From Helicobacter pylori PMSS1 (GTDB lineage Bacteria; Campylobacterota; Campylobacteria; Campylobacterales; Arcobacteraceae): DNA of 64,000 nucleotides. The stretch is from the NCBI GenBank assembly GCA_945883785.1, contig CAMCYD010000002.1, forward strand, positions 1 to 64,000, given 5' to 3'. The notes under the pieces are model-generated. The model saw only the letters and a program-made list of their open reading frames with translations, was not told the origin of the DNA and did no database searches. A program made the position numbers and the translations under genes. This document shows positions 50,152 through 59,306 of this stretch, piece by piece. Numbering within the stretch: position 1 is the stretch's first letter; each line of letters starts with the position of its first letter.

Positions 50152-52083
50152 TTACTTCGTTAAACCAAAAAACAATACGAGAGTAAGCAAAACAAATATA
50201 CCCCCAACCATTAATTTTAATGCTTTCGATAGATTTCCTGTTTGGATTATTCTACCTTCAACACCACCTTGATAAATCATTTTTGCAATACCATCTACTG
50301 TAGCATCTATAATTTTCATATCAATCTCTTTCCAACTAAATAGTGCCAATTTATGATAAGGCTTCACTACGGCTTTATCCCAAAAATGAGGAAGATAGTA
50401 TTGATTTGCTAATAGTTTAAAACAAAATCTTTTGTGAAGAGCTTTACTAAAATAGGTACCACTTTTGAGATATTTAATCACAGCAAACGCAACTCCAGCT
50501 ACTGCGATAGCGCTTGTAATTCCTATCAACATATAATGGGTATTGTGTTCTAAATGTCCTTCCCAAACTGGTAAAAGATTTGTAATGAATTCAAAAAAGT
50601 TTTCCTCAAACCATCCAGCAACAATAGCTAAAATTGCTAAAGGTGTCATCGCAGCGATAACATATCCGTAACTTTCATGCGGATGATATCCTAAATGATG
50701 ATAATTTTCTTTTCCATAAAATACATACATTACAAGTCTAAATGAATAAAATGCAGTTAACCCAGCTGTTATCCACAAAACTGTCCATAAAATATAAGCT
50801 TCATTTGCAAAAGCTGACTCTAAAATCATATCTTTTGAGAAGAATCCAGCAAGTGGAAAAATACCTGCAAGTGCTAAAGAAGCAATTGTCATAATGAGTG
50901 AAGTATATGGCATATGCTTTCGTAAACCACCCATATTTTTGATATTTATCTCATCATTCATAGCATGCATTACATTTCCAGCACCTAAGAATAATACTGA
51001 TTTGAAAAATGCGTGAGTAGCTAGATGGAATAATGCAACCCAATACGCTCCAAGACCAGCAGCTACAAACATATATCCAAGTTGAGATAATGTTGAATAA
51101 GCAATAATTTTTTTCATATTAGTTGCAACCAAAGCCATAGAAGCAGCACCAATAGCGACAAATGCTCCAAGTCCAGCTATGAAATAACCAACTTCAGGAA
51201 CAATTGCAAATATTTCATTTGATCGTATAAGTAAATATACCCCTGCTGTTACCATTGTAGCCGCATGAATAAGAGCCGAAACTGGAGTTGGACCTTCCAT
51301 CGCATTTGCAAGCCAAGTATTAAAAGGGAACTGAGCTGATTTTCCCATAGCTCCTATAAATAAGAAAATAGCGATTGCTACAACCAATTCATGACTCAAC
51401 ATCCCAATATTTGCAAATACTTCATCATATTGAAGTGTTCCTAAATTCCAAAAAATCAAAAACAGACCAATAAGCATACCAAGATCTGCAACTCTATTTA
51501 TTATAAAAGCTTCGTTTGCTGCCCATGATGGTGAAACTGCCGAATATGGTGAAAGTGTAGAAAATGGTGATTTTGTAATATCTTTACTATGAGGAACATC
51601 TGCTTTGTGATACCAAAATCCAATTAATCCCCAAGAACAAAGTCCAACACCTTCCCAGCCTATAAATAATCCAGCAAAATTATCACTCATTACAAGTATC
51701 ATCATTGAAAAAACAAATGCCGAAAGCCATGCGAAAAATCTATTAAATGACTTGTCGTGATCCATATAACCATTTGAGTGAATATGCACCATTGTTGAAA
51801 CAATAGTTACGACAACCATCATAGTCACACTTACTTGATCTACAACAAATCCAAATGGAATATAAACATGGCCGATTGATATCCAGTCCATCATATTCAC
51901 ATGGACAACTTCTCCAGTTTGAAGCATATTCGCTAAAAGTATGATTGAAGCAACCATAGAAATAGCGAGTAGTAGCGATGTTACAATCCCAACAATTTGT
52001 ACTTTTTTAGTGTTTCCAAAAAGTGCTGCAAACAATGACCCAACAAGTGGAGCAAAAAGTGCAATATATAAATAACTTTCCAT
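50152..52083 (-). CDS. nuoL: NADH-quinone oxidoreductase subunit L
   Basis: FIGWEGVGLCSWGLIGFWY, MGKSAQFPFNTWLANAMEGPTPVSALIHAATMVTAGVYL. Confidence 0.97.
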   Translation of the reverse strand: MESYLYIALFAPLVGSLFAALFGNTKKVQIVGIVTSLLLAISMVASIILLANMLQTGEVVHVNMMDWISIGHVYIPFGFVVDQVSVTMMVVVTIVSTMVHIHSNGYMDHDKSFNRFFAWLSAFVFSMMILVMSDNFAGLFIGWEGVGLCSWGLIGFWYHKADVPHSKDITKSPFSTLSPYSAVSPSWAANEAFIINRVADLGMLIGLFLIFWNLGTLQYDEVFANIGMLSHELVVAIAIFLFIGAMGKSAQFPFNTWLANAMEGPTPVSALIHAATMVTAGVYLLIRSNEIFAIVPEVGYFIAGLGAFVAIGAASMALVATNMKKIIAYSTLSQLGYMFVAAGLGAYWVALFHLATHAFFKSVLFLGAGNVMHAMNDEINIKNMGGLRKHMPYTSLIMTIASLALAGIFPLAGFFSKDMILESAFANEAYILWTVLWITAGLTAFYSFRLVMYVFYGKENYHHLGYHPHESYGYVIAAMTPLAILAIVAGWFEENFFEFITNLLPVWEGHLEHNTHYMLIGITSAIAVAGVAFAVIKYLKSGTYFSKALHKRFCFKLLANQYYLPHFWDKAVVKPYHKLALFSWKEIDMKIIDATVDGIAKMIYQGGVEGRIIQTGNLSKALKLMVGGIFVLLTLVLFFGLTK

Positions 52084-52085
52084 TT

Positions 52086-52391
52086 TTATCCCCTCATCTT
52101 TTGTAACGAATCTAAATTAATTGTATTTTTTCGCTTGAACCATAAAATTAATAATCCCAGTCCAACAGCTACTTCGCTAGCTGCTATAGCGATTATAAAA
52201 AATGCGAACATTTGCCCTGTCAAATCTTGATGAAATTTTCCAATTGCAACAAAACCAATATTTACGGCATTGAGCATAATTTCAGTAGAAAAGAATAACA
52301 TTAATAGATTTTTTCTTCTCGTCGCACCATACAATCCAATTGCAAAGAGTATGACACTAAGTATCAAGTAATCATTTATCGTTACTATCAT
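52086..52391 (-). CDS. nuoK: NADH-quinone oxidoreductase subunit K
   Basis: IGLYGATRRKNLLMLFFSTEIMLNAVNIGFVA...AASEVAVGLGLLI. Confidence 0.96.
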   Translation of the reverse strand: MIVTINDYLILSVILFAIGLYGATRRKNLLMLFFSTEIMLNAVNIGFVAIGKFHQDLTGQMFAFFIIAIAASEVAVGLGLLILWFKRKNTINLDSLQKMRG

Positions 52392-52963
52392 TTCTTATCC
52401 TTTTTATTAAAATCGCTATGATGGTGGTCCATATCACATTCCATATCGTGAGCTATTACTGTGTCCATTTTTTTGCCAGCCAAGATGATTCCACCAATCA
52501 TTGCAACTAACAACATAACTGCTGCCACTTCAAAAGGTACTAAAAATTTTGTAAACAAAATAAGTCCAACATCTTGTGTATTTGTGTATTCAGGATGGAT
52601 AGGATACGCAGATATGATATTTGAACTTATTATTGGAGCTACCAAAATCAATACAACTAAAAATGCAACGACACCAACAAGTAAAAATGTGAGTCTTGGA
52701 TTTGATACTTTCTCTTCAACTTCACTAATCGAATCAAAAAACATCATCCCAAAAGCATACAATGCCATAACAGCCCCTGTATACACTACGATTTGAACAA
52801 CCCCTAAAAAATCTGCATTTAATAAGAAGAAAAATGCCGATATGAAAATCATACCAGCAGCCAATGAACTAAGTGCATACAATGCATTATTAGTTACAAC
52901 CGTGACTGTAAACATTGCGATAGTTAAAATCGCAAAAGTATAAAAAGCTACTACTTCAAACAT
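52388..52963 (-). CDS. nuoJ: NADH-quinone oxidoreductase subunit J
   Basis: NALYALSSLAAGMIFISAFFFLLNADFLGVVQIVVYTGAVMALYAFGMMF. Confidence 0.95.
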   Translation of the reverse strand: MFEVVAFYTFAILTIAMFTVTVVTNNALYALSSLAAGMIFISAFFFLLNADFLGVVQIVVYTGAVMALYAFGMMFFDSISEVEEKVSNPRLTFLLVGVVAFLVVLILVAPIISSNIISAYPIHPEYTNTQDVGLILFTKFLVPFEVAAVMLLVAMIGGIILAGKKMDTVIAHDMECDMDHHHSDFNKKDKK

Positions 52964-52972
52964 AATTTTTCC

Positions 52973-53596
52973 TTAATAAGCTAATGGTGTTTTTTTGATT
53001 TTTACATCAGCATCTGGACTAACTGCACCAAATCCATCGAATTCAATTTGTTGAGCAATACTATCAAATGGCGTCAAAAGGTCGTCTTTGAGTGCGAAAT
53101 GAGCTCTTTGTTCACTTGCATTTTCATATCTTCCACCATGAACAATAGCAAGTTCTGGACAAACTTCCGCACAATATCCACAAAAAATACAACGACCAAG
53201 ATTAATTGAATATTCAACAACCTCTTTTCTTGATTTTGCATCTATTTTTGTCTCCATTCTAATACAATTTGAGATACAAATTTTCTCACAAAGCCCACAT
53301 CCGATACATCTGTTATTTCCACTTTCAAGAAGTCCTAAAAGTTTATGCATGGCACGATATCGTGGACTTATTGGAAGAAGTTCCATTGGATATTTCACTG
53401 TATGCATTTGATTTTTAAATAATGCTTCGTTCATTATTTTAAATGTAATTCCAAGACCTTTGAACAACTCTGTACTAAAAGTTCTCCCCATAGCTTGTTT
53501 AAAAGCATCCCAACCAGTTTTTGGATACTCCTCAATCTCTACTTGAACATAACCAGATGTCCCTATATTTTTTTCTTTTAAATCATGAAAACTCAT
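52973..53596 (-). CDS. nuoI: NADH-quinone oxidoreductase subunit I
   Basis: Two ferredoxin motifs CIGCGLCEKICISNCI and CIFCGYCAEVCPELAI. Confidence 0.96.
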   Translation of the reverse strand: MSFHDLKEKNIGTSGYVQVEIEEYPKTGWDAFKQAMGRTFSTELFKGLGITFKIMNEALFKNQMHTVKYPMELLPISPRYRAMHKLLGLLESGNNRCIGCGLCEKICISNCIRMETKIDAKSRKEVVEYSINLGRCIFCGYCAEVCPELAIVHGGRYENASEQRAHFALKDDLLTPFDSIAQQIEFDGFGAVSPDADVKIKKTPLAY

Positions 53597-53605
53597 ATTT
53601 TTTCC

Positions 53606-54568
53606 TTATACCATCATCACTATACCAGTGATAACTATGTTTACTAAAGCTATCGGCATCAATACTTTCCAACATAACCACATCAATTGGTCGGGTCTCA
53701 CATGTGGCCAAGATGCTCTTGTCCATAAAAATACAAATATCAATAATGCAACTTTTAACAAAATAGCAATCGCACCAGGGATAAATCCTAAATCATTAAA
53801 TCCACCCAAAAACATAAGTGATATTAAAAATGAAATTGTAAAAAGGTTTGCATATTCACCTATAAAAAACATCCCCCATCTCATCCCTGAATATTCTGTT
53901 GCATATCCACTTACTATCTCTGCTTCATGCTCAAGAAGGTCAAATGGTGTTCGATTTGTTTCTGCAAATCCTGCTATCAAAAATAAGAAAAATGCTACAG
54001 GTTGAGACCAAATAAGCCAATATTGAATTCCTCCAGATTGGAAATTGTTAATATCAATCAAACTCAAACTTCCAACCATCATAATAGGTGCAAGTATAGA
54101 TAAACCTGTAACTACTTCGTAAGATAAAAGTTGAATAGCAGTTCTAGCTCCACCTAAAAGTCCCCATTTATTTGATTGTGACATACCTGCAAGTAGCGGT
54201 CCATAGAGTCCTGTTGCCATAACACCAAGTACAAAAAGAATTCCAACATTTACATCTGAAATAATAACTCCCGGCACAAAAGGAACTGCACTCATAGCAA
54301 TAAATGCAGTGGCAGCTGTGATAACAGGTGCTATCATAAATATCAATTTATTTGCATTTTGAGGGACAAAATCCTCTTTTGTAAACAATTTAATACCATC
54401 TGCTGCTATTTGCAATAACCCAAAAGGACCAACATGAATAGGTCCTAATCTTCTTTGCATAAATGCTAAAACTTTTCTCTCAATATAAGTTGTAAACCCT
54501 GCCAAAGCTGAAAATACTAGAAGAACTACAACAACTTTAACGATAGTCATTAATATATCATTATCCAT
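53606..54568 (-). CDS. nuoH: NADH-quinone oxidoreductase subunit H
   Basis: YIERKVLAFMQRRLGPIHVGPFGLLQIAADGIKLFTKEDFVPQ, ETNRTPFDLLEHEAEIVSGYATEYSGM. Confidence 0.97.
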   Translation of the reverse strand: MDNDILMTIVKVVVVLLVFSALAGFTTYIERKVLAFMQRRLGPIHVGPFGLLQIAADGIKLFTKEDFVPQNANKLIFMIAPVITAATAFIAMSAVPFVPGVIISDVNVGILFVLGVMATGLYGPLLAGMSQSNKWGLLGGARTAIQLLSYEVVTGLSILAPIMMVGSLSLIDINNFQSGGIQYWLIWSQPVAFFLFLIAGFAETNRTPFDLLEHEAEIVSGYATEYSGMRWGMFFIGEYANLFTISFLISLMFLGGFNDLGFIPGAIAILLKVALLIFVFLWTRASWPHVRPDQLMWLCWKVLMPIALVNIVITGIVMMV

Positions 54569-54589
54569 TTTTTATCCCTTAATTTTGTT

Positions 54590-57052
54590 TCACAAAGCAC
54601 AATCTGCAGATTGTATTTTGGTTAAATTTGCACTTATAAATCTATAGCCTGAAAATATGTTTTTAGTTTCACTACTTTTTGAAAAAGTTGGCACATAGGA
54701 AACATCGCCAACAAGCTGATTGTCAACCATTATTTCCAAGGTTACAGTTCCATTTTTTGTCTCTATTTGTACCAAATCGCCCTCACTAAATCCTATTTTT
54801 ACTATAAATTCATTTGAAACATACAATGCTGTTTTAAATTTTTCCAACTGTCTTGCAACTGCTGTAAATTCATTAAATTGATTTATTGGATTTGCATTAT
54901 AAATAATTAGCCCCTCAAGTTTTGCTTCACTTACTTTCGTTACAACTTCATTCCAAGCTACATTTTGAGAAGGCAATAGATAACCTCTTTTTTCTTCTCT
55001 TGCATTTGTAAAATAATTTTCTAGTTTTTCAAATGGGATTTTTTCAAATATTTCACTTGTATAATCAATCGTATATTTTACTTTTTTCGCTAAAAGTTCA
55101 TTTGCAATATCATTTAAAGTATAGCCTTTATAAGAGATTGCAGCATTTGTTGGAACTACTCTTTTATCAATATTTACAAAAGTTCCCTCTTGTTGATTTA
55201 ATGTTGGCATATCAAGAGTTCCGTCTCCTAAAGCACTGATTTCAACATCAGCTTTCATATTGTATCCGATGGTTTTTCCACTTGCTTTTTCATCCAAGTC
55301 ACAAAGCAAACTAACTCCTAAAGTATTTGTAGAAGTTGGTACAATAACAACATCAAAAGAAGTATATTTTTCTATTAAGCCACAAAGTTTTGCTAAATTT
55401 TCAGCTCTTTCGTGGCTGTACAAATCCGCTCCAACAACTAAAGTAAAAGTATCTTTTTTCTCCAACATTGCAGTAATTGTTTCAAGTAAAATATCATCAC
55501 TCCCAATCATCTCTAAAAGTTTCGTAGTTATATAACTTTCCTCTTTTGAAACTTTTTTAGAAATCTCTTTTGTAACTTCCTTGTCTTCGCCAGTTGCTTC
55601 ATCTTTCACTATTTCAGTAACTTTCTCTTTTATAACTTCAGTAACTGTTTTTGTTTTTGTGATTTTTAAACTTTCAAGGTATGAAGCAATTTCATTTGGC
55701 AAGTTTGTTCCAAAAATATCAAGTAAAAGATATAAAATAGCCTCTTCACAAAGTGGGGCATGAAAAACTGTTTCAATTGTTTTTCCTTTTTTCCCAAATC
55801 CTTCTACCGTACTGTCTCCGAGCGGATGAAAATATAAACCTGCACCTTTGTTTAATGAAATTGAATTATTAAAAGCGTATCTAACTGATGGTGCATCTGA
55901 TTTAAAATAACTTCCAACAGAAACTACAAAGTTGCTATCATGTAGTTTTTTTAAATCTCCACTGTAAAGTGATTTTCCAGTGATTGAACTAAAATGATTT
56001 AGAAAGGTTTTGTAAGCAAAAGCATCATCATTTACAAGTTTCAATCCGAGTTCTGATTTTAATTTTTGCAAAATGAAAGCTTCTTCGTTTGTGATAAAAC
56101 TATTAAAAATTATAGTTTCACTATTTTTAAATGCTTCAACTACTTTTTTAAATGCCACCTCATCTTTTGTTTCTACAGTATTTGAATAATCAAACCCAAA
56201 TCTAGCAGCTCCACTCAAACTTGTGTAGTGTGCATCATTTGTAACTCTATAAATCATATTTGTTTCATCTTTGATACTTTTGTGCTTCACTTCATAATAA
56301 AGCAATGAACAATCTGAACTATACGGATTTGAAGCTGGTATTTTTGTAAGTTCCCAAGCATTTGAAGTATATTTAAAATCACTACTTACCAATGCCCCAA
56401 CAGGACAAACAGAGATACATTCACCACAATGAATACACTTATCTTCTTCAAAACTTATAAGATTTTTGTTAAGTTTATTCCACATTGAATAAGCATCTTT
56501 TGGCATATTGTCTTTATAACTTTTGTCTAAAGCTTCGCTTCCTCTAACTGTTGTACCGAGTGCATTTGAACCAATCATATCTTTACAAATAGTCACACAC
56601 TTTTCACAAACGATACAAAGTCCAGGGTCATAACTCATCACACCCCAATGTTTTGTGTCCCTAAGTACATCTTTTACAGCATAATTTTGTTTATCTACAC
56701 CCATATAAAGTGTGTAATTTTGAAGTTCGCACTCTCCGCTTTGGTCGCACACTCCACATTGTAAAGGATGATTTACATCATAAACTTCCATTATTGCTCG
56801 TCTTTCAACTTCAATATTTTCTGTTTTTGTAGTGATTTCCATCCCATCTTTTACTTTTGCATTGCAGGCGTAAATTTGTTTTCCGCCTGATTCAACCAAA
56901 CACAATCTACAAGCTAAAGTTGGTGAACATCTTGTCAAATAACACATTGCAGGGATAAATATATCATTTGCTCTTGCGACATTTAGTATGTATTCTCCAT
57001 CTTTTGTAAGACATTCTTTACCATCAATTTTTACAGTAATCAAATCACTCAT
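54590..57052 (-). CDS. nuoG: NuoG-like subunit (second copy), lacks CxxCxxxC N7-type motif; MSDLITV start
   Basis: CYLTRCSPTLACRLCLVESGGKQIYAC, HPLQCGVCDQSGECELQN, CIVCEKCVTIC, CIHCGECISVCPVGALVS. Confidence 0.88.
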   Translation of the reverse strand: MSDLITVKIDGKECLTKDGEYILNVARANDIFIPAMCYLTRCSPTLACRLCLVESGGKQIYACNAKVKDGMEITTKTENIEVERRAIMEVYDVNHPLQCGVCDQSGECELQNYTLYMGVDKQNYAVKDVLRDTKHWGVMSYDPGLCIVCEKCVTICKDMIGSNALGTTVRGSEALDKSYKDNMPKDAYSMWNKLNKNLISFEEDKCIHCGECISVCPVGALVSSDFKYTSNAWELTKIPASNPYSSDCSLLYYEVKHKSIKDETNMIYRVTNDAHYTSLSGAARFGFDYSNTVETKDEVAFKKVVEAFKNSETIIFNSFITNEEAFILQKLKSELGLKLVNDDAFAYKTFLNHFSSITGKSLYSGDLKKLHDSNFVVSVGSYFKSDAPSVRYAFNNSISLNKGAGLYFHPLGDSTVEGFGKKGKTIETVFHAPLCEEAILYLLLDIFGTNLPNEIASYLESLKITKTKTVTEVIKEKVTEIVKDEATGEDKEVTKEISKKVSKEESYITTKLLEMIGSDDILLETITAMLEKKDTFTLVVGADLYSHERAENLAKLCGLIEKYTSFDVVIVPTSTNTLGVSLLCDLDEKASGKTIGYNMKADVEISALGDGTLDMPTLNQQEGTFVNIDKRVVPTNAAISYKGYTLNDIANELLAKKVKYTIDYTSEIFEKIPFEKLENYFTNAREEKRGYLLPSQNVAWNEVVTKVSEAKLEGLIIYNANPINQFNEFTAVARQLEKFKTALYVSNEFIVKIGFSEGDLVQIETKNGTVTLEIMVDNQLVGDVSYVPTFSKSSETKNIFSGYRFISANLTKIQSADCAL

Positions 57053-59306
57053 CACCCACAACCTTTTCAATTTTAACTCTTTTAAATCTATACCCTGACG
57101 GTATCAAATCATCACTTAATCCATCATCAAAAGTAGGATAAAGTGCGATTGTCCCTTTTATCGTTGTATCAATTTTAAACATTTTGGTTTTTACTTGATT
57201 TCCGTAAATAATATTTACTTTATCTCCAGCCTTGATTTTAGCAGCTATTGCAAAAGATGCACTTCCTCTTAAATGAGTATCCGATTGCAAAAGAAGCGAT
57301 TTTCCAGTTGCTTTATTAAACTGATGCAATGGCTCACATCTATAAATGACACTTCCATTGTATGTTTCAAGCTCTTCCACTTCAGCAGGAACTTCATCAG
57401 CTGTAACTACTTCAAACCGATGCAAAGAGTATCCTCTTAAATCAGTTCCGTATTTGTCATATCCATTTTTCATAGCATCAAATTTTATAGTTTTAAATTC
57501 TTTTTGAAGTCCAAGAAGTTCAGTATAATCTATTGTATTTATTTTTTTATTGTCTAATATCTCATTTGCCAAATCATTGAGACAATACCCATCAAATGGA
57601 AGTGCTGCATTTGTATTGATAATTTTTAAATCGAGTCCAACAAAAGTCCCCTCTTGCTGATTTAAAGCTGGCACGTTAAAGTCTCCATTGCCATCATTTG
57701 AAATAATATAATCCCCAATTTCATTGTATCCCACAACTGTACCTTCGGTTTTTGCTTCCACATCACACAAAAGTGCAACACCTAAGGTATTTGTAAAAGG
57801 CGGTATTAAAAGAACTTTAAATTTGCCATATTTTTCAAGTAGCGCTACAAATTTGGCTATATTTTCTCCTCTTTTATGTCCATAAATATCGGTTCCAATG
57901 ATAATAACTTTATCTTTTTTTCGAGTAAATTTATCTTTTATACGATCAATCTCTTCCTCTCCAACACTTGATTCTCCACTTAAATAACCAACATCTAAAT
58001 CTTCTAAATATTCTTGTATACTTTTTGGTGCATTTGTGATGAAAGTTTTGCAAAGCATTGCTAAAATAGCTTCTTCGCTTCCAACTTCATACTTTACAAA
58101 TTGAGTATATTTATTTGATAAAGCGATATCATCAAGTGGATGCATATAGATAAACTCTGCTCTTTTTTTCTTTGTGGCGATATTTACACTATATTTTACC
58201 CCAGGATTATCTCGGCTTATTCTAGTCCCTATCATTATAATACCATCGCTTGAAGCTACCGTTTGATTTGTTGCACTATAAAGATTTTCACCGATAGTAG
58301 TATTATATGCTTGTAAGAACTTTTTATAATTATAAGCATCTTCATTTACAAGTTTTATCCCAAGTTTTTCTTTGAGTTTTTGCAAAATCATTGCCTCTTC
58401 ATTTGTGATATATGAGTTAAACTTGATGCTATCACAAGCTTTAAGAGCCTCAATTGCACTATCAAATTCCTCTTTGCTTTTACTTACATTTTTATTTTCA
58501 AACTCAAATCCAAATCTCCCAGCCCCGCAGAGTGTAGAAAATTCAAAATCATTTTTTACCCTTGCAATTTTCGTACCATATTTCACATCATAAATCAAAG
58601 CACATCCGCTACTACAATGTGCACAAGTTGCTGGTATTTTGGCACTTTCCCAAGCATTTGAACTATATTTGTATGGATTTGAAACCAAAGCCCCAACAGG
58701 ACAAACAGAGATACAATCTCCACACTGCTCACATCGTGACATTTTGATATCAATCGTTGATTTATAACCACCCGGTTTGATATAAAGTGCTGCTGTTCCA
58801 ATAATTTCGTTGCAAGTATGGACACATTTTTCACACATAATACAAAGGCTTGGGTCATATCCCAAAACACCCCATTTTTTTTGTTTGCGATTCAAATCAA
58901 TAGCTGCGAATTGTTGTGAATCTACTTTAAATTCTAAAGTTTTATTTTGTAAATCACACTCACCACTTTTATCGCAAACACCACACTGCAGGGGATGATT
59001 TACATCATAAAGCTTCATAATATTCGTTCTGTGACGAACAAGTTCCTCATTATTTGTAGTAACGACAGCTCCATTTACTGCTTTTTCTTGGCAACTTAAG
59101 ATATTTCCCTCTACACCAGCCACTTTGACGGCACACATTCTGCAACTTGCTATCGGAGAAACTTTAGATAAATAGCACATAGTTGGGATATAAATATCAT
59201 TTTTTCTAGCTATTTGTAAAATTGTTTCACCATAAGTTCCTTGACATTCTTTGCCATTAATAACGATAGTGATTAATTTTCCTCTGTGTTCTATTTTTTC
59301 ACTCAT
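57045..59306 (-). CDS. nuoG: NuoG-like subunit (first copy), retains CAHCSSGC motif; MSEKIEH start
   Basis: CYLSKVSPIASCRMCAVKVAGVEGNILSC, HPLQCGVCDKSGECDLQN, CIMCEKCVHTC, CEQCGDCISVCPVGALVS, CAHCSSGC. Confidence 0.92.
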   Translation of the reverse strand: MSEKIEHRGKLITIVINGKECQGTYGETILQIARKNDIYIPTMCYLSKVSPIASCRMCAVKVAGVEGNILSCQEKAVNGAVVTTNNEELVRHRTNIMKLYDVNHPLQCGVCDKSGECDLQNKTLEFKVDSQQFAAIDLNRKQKKWGVLGYDPSLCIMCEKCVHTCNEIIGTAALYIKPGGYKSTIDIKMSRCEQCGDCISVCPVGALVSNPYKYSSNAWESAKIPATCAHCSSGCALIYDVKYGTKIARVKNDFEFSTLCGAGRFGFEFENKNVSKSKEEFDSAIEALKACDSIKFNSYITNEEAMILQKLKEKLGIKLVNEDAYNYKKFLQAYNTTIGENLYSATNQTVASSDGIIMIGTRISRDNPGVKYSVNIATKKKRAEFIYMHPLDDIALSNKYTQFVKYEVGSEEAILAMLCKTFITNAPKSIQEYLEDLDVGYLSGESSVGEEEIDRIKDKFTRKKDKVIIIGTDIYGHKRGENIAKFVALLEKYGKFKVLLIPPFTNTLGVALLCDVEAKTEGTVVGYNEIGDYIISNDGNGDFNVPALNQQEGTFVGLDLKIINTNAALPFDGYCLNDLANEILDNKKINTIDYTELLGLQKEFKTIKFDAMKNGYDKYGTDLRGYSLHRFEVVTADEVPAEVEELETYNGSVIYRCEPLHQFNKATGKSLLLQSDTHLRGSASFAIAAKIKAGDKVNIIYGNQVKTKMFKIDTTIKGTIALYPTFDDGLSDDLIPSGYRFKRVKIEKVVGDE

